23,238 bases of DNA from Burkholderiales bacterium (GTDB lineage: Bacteria > Pseudomonadota > Gammaproteobacteria > Burkholderiales > Usitatibacteraceae), in NCBI GenBank assembly GCA_025350945.1, contig JANXWW010000185.1, forward strand, positions 1 through 23,238. Direction: 5' to 3'. The translations under genes were made by a program, and so were the position numbers. Each line of letters begins with the position of its first letter. Position 1 is the first letter of the stretch. This document shows, in pieces, positions 16,106-23,238 of the stretch. The notes under the pieces were generated by a model that searched no databases, had not been told where the DNA came from, and saw only the letters and a program-made list of their open reading frames with translations.

Positions 16106-16857
16106 TCGGCTTTCAAACCCTGCTGCGCAAAGAAATTTTGCGCTTCTGGAAAGTCGCGTTCCAAACTGTGGCAGCACCGGTGCTCACTTCACTCTTATAT
16201 TTGCTGATCTTCGCGCACGTGATGGCAGGCTCAAATGCGGCCTTTCCCGGCGTGACCAACGAGCAATTTTTGATTCCCGGTCTGGCGATGATGACGATGC
16301 TGCAAAACGCATTTGCCAATACCTCGTCATCGCTGATTCAGTCGAAAATCACCGGCAATATTTTATTTATTTTGCTGCCGCCGCTGTCGCACTGGAATTT
16401 TTATTTCGCCTATGTGATTGCAGCGACCGTGCGCGGGCTTGCGGTGGGATTAGGCGTGTTTCTGGTTGGCATTTTCATGGCGCATATTCCGGTTTATAAC
16501 GCCGCGTGGATACTCGTGTTTGCGTTTTTGGGCAGCGCCATGCTGGCCGCACTTGGCATCATCGCGGGATTGTGGGCGGACAAATTTGATCAAATCGCCG
16601 CGTTCCAGAATTTCATCATCATGCCGCTCACGTTTTTATCCGGCGTGTTTTATTCAATTCACTCACTGCCCGCCTTTTGGCAAACGCTATCGCATTTCAA
16701 TCCGTTTTTTTACATGATCGACGGTTTCCGCTTCGGGTTTTTCGGCAAATCGGATGTCTCGGTATGGCTGTCATTTTCAGTCGCGCTGGGTGCATTTGCG
16801 TGCTTATCGGCGGGCGCGGTATGGCTGTTAAAATCAGGCTACAAATTAAGACAATAA
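16102..16857 (+). CDS. ABC-2 type exporter, permease (YadH-like)
   Basis: This 251-residue integral membrane protein has about six hydrophobic spans and the ABC-2 family features of the YadH type: an N-terminal amphipathic stretch (LLRKEILRFWK), the segment FLIPGLAMMTMLQNAF and the region IIMPLTFLSGVFYSIHSLP before the last spans. It forms the channel for the ATPase encoded just upstream, with a 4-base start/stop overlap. The transported compound cannot be read from the sequence. It is followed 14 bases later by the bolA-family gene. Confidence 0.93.
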   Translation: MIGFQTLLRKEILRFWKVAFQTVAAPVLTSLLYLLIFAHVMAGSNAAFPGVTNEQFLIPGLAMMTMLQNAFANTSSSLIQSKITGNILFILLPPLSHWNFYFAYVIAATVRGLAVGLGVFLVGIFMAHIPVYNAAWILVFAFLGSAMLAALGIIAGLWADKFDQIAAFQNFIIMPLTFLSGVFYSIHSLPAFWQTLSHFNPFFYMIDGFRFGFFGKSDVSVWLSFSVALGAFACLSAGAVWLLKSGYKLRQ

Positions 16858-16871
16858 ATATCGAGAACGCC

Positions 16872-17117
16872 ATGGTTACCCCTGAGCAAATTGAAGGTTA
16901 TCTAAACGAAAAACTGGATTGCACGCATCTCGCGATTGATGGCGATGGTGCACATTTTCAGGCCGTTATTGTTAGCGCCGCATTCGAGGGTAAATCACGC
17001 GTGCAGCGCCATCAGGTCGTCTACGGCGCGCTGGGCGACCGCATGCGCGAAGAAATTCACGCGCTGTCGATGCAGACGCTCACGCCCGCAGAGTGGCAAG
17101 CCCGCGTGCCTGGTTAG
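16872..17117 (+). CDS. ibaG: IbaG/BolA-family protein
   Basis: This small 81-residue protein has the BolA-family core FEGKSRVQRHQVVYGALGDRM and the upstream Cys17 of the IbaG type (LDCTHLAI). BolA/IbaG proteins bind monothiol glutaredoxin and [2Fe-2S] clusters and take part in iron-sulphur trafficking. ATG 16872 gives the family N-terminus MVTPEQIEGYL; a longer frame opening at 16677 overlaps the permease and is not credible. In E. coli and many proteobacteria ibaG lies at the end of the mla operon and is followed by murA. Here hisG starts 6 bases after its stop. Confidence 0.92.
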   Translation: MVTPEQIEGYLNEKLDCTHLAIDGDGAHFQAVIVSAAFEGKSRVQRHQVVYGALGDRMREEIHALSMQTLTPAEWQARVPG

Positions 17118-17123
17118 CAGCCA

Positions 17124-17759
17124 ATGATTACCATCGCCTTATCCAAAGGCCGGATTTTTGCTGACACTTTGCCGCTGCTGAATGCGGCTGGCATTACGCC
17201 GCTGGACGACCCGGAAAAATCGCGCAAGCTCATCCTCGACACCAATCGAGCCGAGGTAAAACTGGTGATCGTTCGCGCCTCCGACGTACCCACCTATGTG
17301 CAATATGGCGCGGCGGATTTAGGCGTGGCAGGCAAGGATGTGTTGCTGGAATCGGACTGCATGGGTCTATATCAGCCACTCGATTTACAAATCGGCACAT
17401 GCAAAATGATGGTTGCCGTACGCGAAGGTTTTGATTACGTTGCTGTCGTAAAAAGCGGCGCGCGTTTAAATGTCGCCACCAAATACGTGCACATCGCGCG
17501 CGAACATTTTGCGAAAAAAGGCATGCACGTTAATTTGATCAAGCTCTACGGCTCGATGGAGTTAGCCCCGTTGACGGGACTCGCCGATGCGATTGTGGAT
17601 GTGGTCTCGACCGGCAATACGTTAAAGGCGAATAAATTAATGGCGGTGGAGGAAATTATGCCAATTTCAAGTCGTCTGATCGTGAATCGGGCGGCCTTGA
17701 AATTAAAGCGCGATCAGATTCAGCCGATGATTGAGGCTTTTGAGCGCGCGATTCAATAA
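17124..17759 (+). CDS. hisG: HisG, ATP phosphoribosyltransferase (short form)
   Basis: HisG catalyses the first step of histidine biosynthesis, joining ATP and PRPP. It has 211 residues, the short form that lacks the C-terminal regulatory domain and works with HisZ; hisZ is not in this window. The N-terminus ITIALSKGRIF and the PRPP-binding part IVDVVSTGNTLKAN are characteristic. The segment LYGSMELAPLTGLADA is also conserved. The start is ATG 17124, just 6 bases after ibaG. It is the likely control point of the pathway through HisG-HisZ feedback by histidine. Confidence 0.96.
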   Translation: MITIALSKGRIFADTLPLLNAAGITPLDDPEKSRKLILDTNRAEVKLVIVRASDVPTYVQYGAADLGVAGKDVLLESDCMGLYQPLDLQIGTCKMMVAVREGFDYVAVVKSGARLNVATKYVHIAREHFAKKGMHVNLIKLYGSMELAPLTGLADAIVDVVSTGNTLKANKLMAVEEIMPISSRLIVNRAALKLKRDQIQPMIEAFERAIQ

Positions 17760-17773
17760 GCATTTTCACAATT

Positions 17774-17841
17774 TAAACCCTAGTATTGGCGCGCATTTCA
17801 AGGCTAAATTGCTCTGCGAAGCCCGCTCCGCCTAGGGTTTA
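17774..17841. repeat. Inverted repeat in the hisG-hisD spacer
   Basis: TAAACCCTAG at 17774-17783 and its exact complement CTAGGGTTTA at 17832-17841 are 48 bases apart. With one mismatch the arms extend to 13 bases. The right arm runs into TATAAT (17842-17847), only 8 bases before the hisD start. It may fold in the his mRNA or be a small mobile palindromic element. There is no T-tract, so it is not a classical terminator. Confidence 0.55.
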
Positions 17842-17855
17842 TATAATTCACTACC

Positions 17856-19154
17856 ATGTTAAACATCAAAAAATTAAGTTCCATCAGTGCCACCTTCGAG
17901 GTTGATCTCGGCAAACTGCTCGCCTTCGAATCCGCGCAAGATCCGAAAGTGGAAACTATCGCCCGCGAAATTTTGGCGAACGTTCGTGAGCACGGCGATG
18001 CGGCTTTACTCGACACGACAACACGTTTTGATCGCTGGACACCCGTATCAGCCGCAGCACTCGAAATCAGTCAGCATGATTTGCAATCAGCACTTGCCAA
18101 TTTACCCGCCGATGTGCGCGTGGCACTCGACATCGCTGCCAAGCGCATTCGCACATACCACGAACATCAATTGCAATCATCCTGGCAGTACACCGAAGCC
18201 GATGGCACGGTGCTCGGCCAACAAATTACCGCGCTGGATCGCGCCGGGCTTTATGTGCCTGGCGGCAAGGCAGCGTATCCTAGTTCGGTATTGATGAATG
18301 CGATTGCGGCGAAGGTGGCTGGTGTGGGCGAGCTCATCATGGTCACGCCCACACCGGACGGCATCATCAATCAAACCGTGCTTGCCGCGGCCGCATTGGC
18401 CGGTGTGGATCGCGTATTTCGCATTGGCGGTGCACAAGCGATTGGCGCACTCGCCTACGGCACGGCGACGGTGCCCGCAGTCGATAAAATCGTTGGGCCG
18501 GGCAATGCATTTGTGGCCGCCGCGAAGCGATTTGTATTTGGCCAGGTCGGCATCGATATGGTCGCCGGGCCTTCGGAAATTCTGGTGATTGCAGACGGCA
18601 AAACCAATCCGGATTGGATCGCGATGGATTTATTTTCGCAAGCCGAGCACGATGAAATTGCGCAATCGATTTTGCTGTGCCCTGATGCCGCCTACATTGA
18701 GCAGGTCGCGGCCAGCATGGAAAAACTGCTCGCCAACATGCCACGCGCCGAGATTATTCGCGCATCTCTATCGAATCGCGGCGCGCTCATTCAGGTGCGT
18801 AACCTAGACGAAGCGTGTGAAATTTCAAACCGGATTGCGCCTGAGCATCTGGAATTATCGGTGGCGGATCCTGCATCATTGCGGCCAAAAATCCGCCACG
18901 CTGGTGCGATTTTTATGGGTATTTTTTCATCCGAATCACTGGGCGATTATTGCGCTGGGCCGAATCATGTTTTACCAACCTCGCGCACCGCGCGGTTCTC
19001 GTCGCCGCTCGGCGTTTACGATTTTCAAAAGCGTTCTTCGATTATTCACGTCTCACGCGAAGGCGCGCAAACGCTCGGCCGCGTCGCCACCACACTTGCG
19101 CGCGCAGAGGGCTTGGAAGCACATGCGCAATCCGCTGATTTTCGTGTTAATTAG
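17856..19154 (+). CDS. hisD: HisD, histidinol dehydrogenase
   Basis: This 432-residue NAD-dependent enzyme carries out the last two oxidations, L-histidinol to L-histidine. Zinc ligands Q262, H265, D364 and H423 and the catalytic pair E330-H331 all line up with the known E. coli residues. Other family segments include DRAGLYVPGGKAAYPSS and the GPSEILVIAD loop. Length is normal. ATG 17856 is preceded by AT-rich sequence with no Shine-Dalgarno, so initiation may be weak or leaderless. It lies 96 bases after hisG and 3 bases before hisC. Confidence 0.97.
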   Translation: MLNIKKLSSISATFEVDLGKLLAFESAQDPKVETIAREILANVREHGDAALLDTTTRFDRWTPVSAAALEISQHDLQSALANLPADVRVALDIAAKRIRTYHEHQLQSSWQYTEADGTVLGQQITALDRAGLYVPGGKAAYPSSVLMNAIAAKVAGVGELIMVTPTPDGIINQTVLAAAALAGVDRVFRIGGAQAIGALAYGTATVPAVDKIVGPGNAFVAAAKRFVFGQVGIDMVAGPSEILVIADGKTNPDWIAMDLFSQAEHDEIAQSILLCPDAAYIEQVAASMEKLLANMPRAEIIRASLSNRGALIQVRNLDEACEISNRIAPEHLELSVADPASLRPKIRHAGAIFMGIFSSESLGDYCAGPNHVLPTSRTARFSSPLGVYDFQKRSSIIHVSREGAQTLGRVATTLARAEGLEAHAQSADFRVN

Positions 19155-19157
19155 TGA

Positions 19158-20228
19158 ATGAAACCGAACGATATTATTCGCGCCGAAATTTCGGCGCTGT
19201 CCGCCTATCACGTGCAGCCCAGCGCCGGTTTTATCAAGCTGGACGCGATGGAAAACCCCTACGATTTTCCGGCGCACCTTCAAGATGCCCTGCTGGCGCG
19301 GCTTTCCAAGGCATCGCTTAATCGTTATCCGAGTGCCGATGCCACTGAACTAAAGACCGCAATTCGTGACGCGATGAACATCCCGGCTGAATTGGATATT
19401 TTGTTTGGCAATGGTTCGGATGAAATTATTCAGATCATCGCAATGGCATTGGCCAAACCCGGTGCAACTTTGTTGTCTGTTGAGCCCGCGTTTGTGATGT
19501 TCAAAATGATCGCGACTTTTTGTGGATTGAAGTACGTTGGCGTGCCGTTAAAGCCGGATTTTGAAATTGACGTTGAGGCGATGCTGGCGGCGATTGCCCG
19601 CGAAAAACCGGCGGTGATATTTATCGCGTACCCGAATAATCCGACCGGCAATTTATTTGCCCGTGGTGCCATCAAGCGCATCATCACCGCCTGCGAGAAA
19701 AACAACGGCCTCGTGGTGATTGATGAAGCCTATTTCGCGTTCTCCCACGAATCGTTTTTGCATGACATCGCTAAATATCCGAATGTTGTTTTAATGCGCA
19801 CGGTATCGAAGCTGGGGCTCGCCGGTGCGCGCTTGGGCATGCTGATTGGCCCGCGTAATTGGCTACAGGAATTCGATAAATTGCGGCTGCCGTACAACAT
19901 TAATATTTTGACGCAGGCCGCGGCCACCTTCGCGATGGAACACTACGATGCGTTGCTGGATCAGGCGACATTAATTACGGCTGAGCGCACACGTTTGGCG
20001 CTGTCTTTGCGCACGATTCCCGGCATCAAGGTGTTTCCATCACAAGCCAATTTCTTGCTCATACGCGTCACCGATGCAAGTCGCGTTTTTTCTGCCCTGC
20101 TCTCGCGTAAAATATTGGTGAAGAATCCGAGTGCGTCACATGCTTTGTTAGCGAATACGCTAAGACTCACTATCGGCACATCCACCGAAAATGATGCGAT
20201 GATTTCCGCATTATGTGAACCTGTTTAA
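19158..20228 (+). CDS. hisC: HisC, histidinol-phosphate aminotransferase
   Basis: This 356-residue PLP-dependent class I/II aminotransferase converts imidazole-acetol phosphate to histidinol phosphate. The PLP lysine is K218 in RTVSKLGLAGARLG. Other motifs are YPNNPTGN (159-166) and VIDEAYFAF (188-196). The N-terminal LDAMENPYDFP is typical of HisC. It starts 3 bases after the hisD stop and ends 11 bases before hisB. Nothing unusual is seen. Confidence 0.96.
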   Translation: MKPNDIIRAEISALSAYHVQPSAGFIKLDAMENPYDFPAHLQDALLARLSKASLNRYPSADATELKTAIRDAMNIPAELDILFGNGSDEIIQIIAMALAKPGATLLSVEPAFVMFKMIATFCGLKYVGVPLKPDFEIDVEAMLAAIAREKPAVIFIAYPNNPTGNLFARGAIKRIITACEKNNGLVVIDEAYFAFSHESFLHDIAKYPNVVLMRTVSKLGLAGARLGMLIGPRNWLQEFDKLRLPYNINILTQAAATFAMEHYDALLDQATLITAERTRLALSLRTIPGIKVFPSQANFLLIRVTDASRVFSALLSRKILVKNPSASHALLANTLRLTIGTSTENDAMISALCEPV

Positions 20229-20239
20229 AACTTGAAACC

Positions 20240-20827
20240 ATGAGAACCGCCGACATTACCCGCAACACCCGAGAAACTCAAATCCGCGTCATCGTCAATC
20301 TCGACGGCAAAGGGCTGTCAAAACTTGATTCCGGTATCCCGTTTCTCGATCACATGATCGATCAAATTGCGCGTCATGGCGCAATCGATATTGAATTAAA
20401 AGCAACCGGCGATTTGCATATCGACGCGCATCATACAGTGGAAGATGTCGGCATCACGCTCGGCCAGGCGATTGCAAAGGCCCTGGGCGACAAGATGGGG
20501 ATCGTACGTTACGGTCACGCCTATGTGCCGTTAGATGAGGCGCTATCGCGAGTGGTGATTGATCTGTCGGGCCGTCCGGGATTGAGTTATCACGTCAATT
20601 TCACCCGTGCGCGCGTGGGCGAATTTGATGTCGATTTGTTTATCGAATTTTTTCAGGGCTTCGTTAATCACGCGCTTGCTTCGATCCACATCGACAATAT
20701 TCGCGGCGTGAATTCGCATCATCAGGCCGAGACGATTTTTAAGGCGTTTGGTCGTGCGCTGCGCATGGCCTGCGAGCTTGATCCGCGCGCGGCGGGGATT
20801 CTGCCGTCGACCAAAGGTTCGTTGTAG
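20240..20827 (+). CDS. hisB: HisB, imidazoleglycerol-phosphate dehydratase (monofunctional)
   Basis: This 195-residue protein has the two His-rich metal-binding motifs DAHHTVEDVG (62-71) and NSHHQAETIFKAFGRALR (158-175). It dehydrates imidazole-glycerol phosphate. The N-terminal histidinol-phosphatase domain of the E. coli bifunctional protein is absent, so a separate phosphatase is needed elsewhere in the genome. Length is standard for the single-domain form. It lies 15 bases before hisH. Confidence 0.97.
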   Translation: MRTADITRNTRETQIRVIVNLDGKGLSKLDSGIPFLDHMIDQIARHGAIDIELKATGDLHIDAHHTVEDVGITLGQAIAKALGDKMGIVRYGHAYVPLDEALSRVVIDLSGRPGLSYHVNFTRARVGEFDVDLFIEFFQGFVNHALASIHIDNIRGVNSHHQAETIFKAFGRALRMACELDPRAAGILPSTKGSL

Positions 20828-20842
20828 CAACACGTTTTCAAC

Positions 20843-21493
20843 ATGCAAAAACTCGTCGTTGTCGATTACGGAATGGGCAATCTTCGCTCGGTGGCGAAGG
20901 CATTTGAATTTGTGGTGCGCAAACGTAATCTTGCGTTTGATGTGTCGATTTCATCTTCACCACAAGCCGTACGCGATGCAGATCGCATCGTATTCCCCGG
21001 CCAGGGTGCGATGCCGGATTGCATGCGCTATCTGCGTGAAAGTGGTTTGGAAGATGCGGTGCGTGAAAGTGCAGCTGCCAAACCGTTTTTCGGCGTCTGT
21101 GTTGGCATGCAAATGCTGTTTGATGTTTCGGAAGAAGGCAATACGCCCGGCCTTGGTATTTTCGCGGGGCGCGTGGTGCGATTTCGTCCTACAGATCGAA
21201 CGCTAAAAGTCCCGCATATGGGTTGGAACGAAGTGGTGCAAACTCAACAGCATGCATTGTTCAAAAGCATCGTCGATGCAGAGCGTTTTTATTTCGTGCA
21301 TAGTTACTTTTGCGCACCCATCGATTTTGCTACAAATAGCGCCAACAACGTCACCACCGCACTTACAAATTACGGTGGCGAATTCACGGCAGCGATTGGG
21401 CGTGATAATATTTTTGGCACGCAATTTCATCCTGAAAAAAGTCACCATGCCGGTTTGAAGTTATACGAAAATTTCCTCCACTGGAATCCGTAA
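20843..21493 (+). CDS. hisH: HisH, glutamine amidotransferase subunit of IGP synthase
   Basis: This 216-residue class I glutaminase supplies ammonia to HisF. The nucleophile is C86 in GVCVGMQMLF, with H196 and E198 in GTQFHPEKS completing the triad. The start MQKLVVVDYGMGNLRSV and the loop FPGQGAMPDCM are characteristic of the family. HisH and HisF form a heterodimer; the genes are split by hisA, the usual order. It lies 44 bases before hisA. Confidence 0.97.
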   Translation: MQKLVVVDYGMGNLRSVAKAFEFVVRKRNLAFDVSISSSPQAVRDADRIVFPGQGAMPDCMRYLRESGLEDAVRESAAAKPFFGVCVGMQMLFDVSEEGNTPGLGIFAGRVVRFRPTDRTLKVPHMGWNEVVQTQQHALFKSIVDAERFYFVHSYFCAPIDFATNSANNVTTALTNYGGEFTAAIGRDNIFGTQFHPEKSHHAGLKLYENFLHWNP

Positions 21494-21537
21494 TTACTTT
21501 TCCTCTTTTCCTGCTCCGCAACTAACCCACACCCATC

Positions 21538-22287
21538 ATGTTAATCATTCCGGCAATCGACATCAAAGACGGTGCATGCGTGCGTCTTGAAAAAGGCGAA
21601 ATGGCGTCCGCCACCGTGTTCTCAAACAATGCAGGCGAAACCGCACTGAAATGGCTTGAGATGGGTGCCAAGCGCTTGCATGTGGTGGATCTGAATGGGG
21701 CATTCGCGGGCAAGCCGAAAAACGAAAAAGTGGTGAAAGAAATTATCGCGGCGGTGGGCGACGATATGCCGATCCAGCTCGGCGGCGGCATACGGGATCT
21801 CGATACCATTGAGCGCTACCTCGATAGCGGCGTGACCTACATCGTGATCGGCACGGCGGCAGTAAAAATTTCCGGTTTTCTGCATGAAGCATGTGACGCT
21901 TTTCCCGGCCACATTATCGTCGCGCTCGATGCCAAAGAAGGCAAAGTCGCGACCGATGGCTGGTCAAAATTAACGGGCCACGACGTAATTGATCTCGCGG
22001 TGCGTTTTCAGGATTACGGCGTGGAGGCGGTGCTCTATACCGACATTGGCCGCGACGGCATGATGACTGGCGTGAATATTGAGGCCACTGTAAAGCTCGC
22101 CCAAGCGCTGACGATTCCAGTGATTGCCAGCGGCGGTTTGAATGATATTGAAGACGTGAAACGCCTGATGGCCGTGGAAGATGAAGGCATCATGGGCGCG
22201 ATCACCGGCCGCGCGGTCTATCAGGGCACGCTTGATTTTGCCGCCGCGCAGAAACTCGCCGACAAACTTTCAGCGAAGAAAAAATAG
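21538..22287 (+). CDS. hisA: HisA, ProFAR isomerase
   Basis: This 249-residue (beta-alpha)8 barrel opens the ribose ring of ProFAR to form PRFAR. Catalytic acids are D8 (IPAIDIKDGACVRL) and D131 (IIVALDAKEGK). The two phosphate-binding regions, LGGGIRDLDTIERYL and VIASGGLNDIEDV, are present. Length is normal. Hand counts of sampled stretches give a G+C of about 55 percent. An 84-base spacer with a large inverted repeat separates it from hisF. Confidence 0.96.
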   Translation: MLIIPAIDIKDGACVRLEKGEMASATVFSNNAGETALKWLEMGAKRLHVVDLNGAFAGKPKNEKVVKEIIAAVGDDMPIQLGGGIRDLDTIERYLDSGVTYIVIGTAAVKISGFLHEACDAFPGHIIVALDAKEGKVATDGWSKLTGHDVIDLAVRFQDYGVEAVLYTDIGRDGMMTGVNIEATVKLAQALTIPVIASGGLNDIEDVKRLMAVEDEGIMGAITGRAVYQGTLDFAAAQKLADKLSAKKK

Positions 22288-22355
22288 GATTCAGGACCCG
22301 GGATTGAGAATTCAGCAAACCTGTTTTTCTGCGCTGAATGCTCAATTCTGAATCC
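22287..22355. repeat. Long imperfect hairpin between hisA and hisF
   Basis: Inner arms are 22303-22316 and 22333-22346 (14 bases each, one mismatch), around a 16-base loop that contains TTTTT. Outer arms GGATTCAG (22287-22294) and CTGAATCC (22348-22355) are exact complements, with an 8-to-1 internal bulge. The structure begins on the last base of the hisA stop codon and ends 16 bases before the hisF start. It could be an intergenic palindromic repeat or an mRNA stability element. Confidence 0.65.
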
Positions 22356-22371
22356 TTGATCCTCATCCTGC

Positions 22372-23139
22372 ATGCTGGCCAAACGCATCATTCCCTGTCT
22401 CGACGTCAAAGCCGGCCGAGTGGTCAAAGGCGTCAATTTTGTCGGCTTGCGCGATGCCGGTGATCCGGTCGAAGTCGCCGCGCGTTACGACGAGCAGGGC
22501 GCCGACGAACTGACCTTTCTCGACATTACGGCGAGCAGCGACGAGCGCGACCTCATTCTGCCGATTATCGAAGCCGTCGCGGCGCAGGTATTTATTCCCA
22601 TGACCGTCGGTGGCGGCGTGCGCACGGTGGCGGATGTGCGGCGTTTGCTCAATGCGGGCGCCGACAAAGTCAGCATAAACACCGCGGCAGTGCAAAATCC
22701 GCAACTGGTTGCGGATGCGAGCGCGCGTTACGGCGCACAATGCATCGTCGGTGCGGTGGACGCACGGCGCATGCCTGGCGACGGCCCGCCGCGCTGGGAG
22801 GTTTTTACGCATGGCGGACGCAAGCCGGCCGGCCTTGATGCGATCGAATGGGGACGCGAACTGCAGCGTCTCGGCGCCGGGGAAATTCTGTTGACGAGTA
22901 TGGATCGCGACGGCACGCGCATTGGCTTCGATCTCGAACTCACGCGCGCGTTTGCCGACGCGCTCGACATCCCGGTGATTGCCAGCGGCGGTGTCGGCAA
23001 TCTCGAACATCTGGCCGACGGCATTTCACTCGGCCACGCCGACGCCGTACTCGCGGCGAGCATTTTTCACTACGGCGAATTCACCGTGCAGCAGGCCAAG
23101 CAGTTGATGGCCTCACGCGGCATTGAAGTGCGACTCTAG
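22372..23139 (+). CDS. hisF: HisF, cyclase subunit of IGP synthase
   Basis: This 255-residue barrel enzyme makes imidazole-glycerol phosphate and AICAR from PRFAR and ammonia. Catalytic D11 (RIIPCLDVKAGRVVKG) and D130 (IVGAVDARR) match the known positions. LTSMDRDGTRIGFDLEL and the phosphate loops VGGGVRTVADV and VIASGGVGNLEHL are present. Length is standard. Base composition is odd: hand counts of sampled 60-base lines run about 60-77 percent G+C, against about 50-62 in hisA. This gene, flanked by inverted repeats on both sides, may have a different history from its neighbours. Identity is certain. Confidence 0.97.
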   Translation: MLAKRIIPCLDVKAGRVVKGVNFVGLRDAGDPVEVAARYDEQGADELTFLDITASSDERDLILPIIEAVAAQVFIPMTVGGGVRTVADVRRLLNAGADKVSINTAAVQNPQLVADASARYGAQCIVGAVDARRMPGDGPPRWEVFTHGGRKPAGLDAIEWGRELQRLGAGEILLTSMDRDGTRIGFDLELTRAFADALDIPVIASGGVGNLEHLADGISLGHADAVLAASIFHYGEFTVQQAKQLMASRGIEVRL

Positions 23140-23194
23140 TCGCCTGCTTCGCAATCAATAGACCTCGTATACCCTCATTCTGGATTGGCTTGAG

Positions 23195-23209
23195 ATTCCG
23201 GAGCGGAAT
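23195..23209. repeat. Small hairpin downstream of hisF
   Basis: ATTCCG-GAG-CGGAAT is a perfect 6-base stem with a 3-base loop, 56 bases after the hisF stop. There is no T-tract, so terminator function is doubtful. Confidence 0.4.
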
Positions 23210-23221
23210 GGCGCGTGTAGG

Positions 23222-23236
23222 GTGCGCACCGCGCAC
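23222..23236. repeat. GC-rich palindrome at the right window edge
   Basis: GTGCGC-ACC-GCGCAC is a perfect 6-base stem with a 3-base loop, preceded by GTAGG. The form GTAGGGTGCGCACCGCGCAC looks like dispersed GC-rich intergenic repeats common in proteobacteria, but that is an impression from memory. It runs to the window edge, so its full extent is unknown. Confidence 0.4.
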
Positions 23237-23238
23237 GC

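Noticed and set aside
16677..16871. N-terminal extension of the IbaG frame
   Set aside because: It overlaps the ABC permease gene and has no family likeness; ATG 16872 gives the normal 81-residue protein.
22363..23010. 215-codon open frame on the minus strand across hisF
   Set aside because: High G+C in hisF removes stop codons from the antisense frame. HisF is certain and the antisense protein has no recognisable features.

Overview
The window looks like a chromosomal segment of a betaproteobacterium with mid-range G+C. Three things suggest this: an mlaFEDCB operon running through an ABC-2 exporter pair and an IbaG-type bolA gene into a his operon, a short-form hisG of the HisZ-dependent type, and a monofunctional hisB. 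Placement below class is not attempted. No tRNA, rRNA, CRISPR array, transposase or integrase was seen.

Region 1 (1-11447, all on the minus strand) is an envelope-machine locus related to MSHA-type IV pili and type II secretion. In transcription order it encodes a sigma-54-dependent response regulator with a Fis-type HTH, an MshM/ExeA-like AAA ATPase ending in a SPOR-like domain, a lipoprotein secretin (MshL-like), a membrane-anchored TPR protein (MshN/GspB-like), a GspE/MshE-type assembly ATPase, a GspF/MshG platform protein, a large GspL-like (PilM-PilN-like) single-pass protein, and a PilO/GspM-like protein cut by the left edge. Genes are tightly packed (overlaps of 4 bases or gaps of 6-32), except for a 170-base leader before the secretin. 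Pilins and pseudopilins, if present, lie beyond the left edge. The order and the large GspL-like protein differ from the Vibrio msh cluster.

Region 2 (11448-11740) is the divergent control region. It holds an extended -10 promoter facing right, a near-perfect 18-base palindrome beside it, an AT-rich palindrome, and a possible -10 box facing left.

Region 3 (11741-17117, plus strand) encodes the MlaFEDCB retrograde phospholipid transport system, an ABC-2 type ATPase/permease pair and IbaG. mlaA is not in the operon, and murA, commonly next after ibaG, is absent.

Region 4 (17124-23139, plus strand) is hisG-hisD-hisC-hisB-hisH-hisA-hisF, seven genes of histidine biosynthesis with intact catalytic motifs. 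The hisG-hisD and hisA-hisF spacers carry inverted repeats, and hisF is clearly richer in G+C than its neighbours. The last 99 bases contain two small hairpins and no sign of hisI.

The most unusual part is the pilus/secretion-like locus with its own sigma-54 regulator, its SPOR-bearing ATPase and its actin-like plus PilN-like fused platform protein.
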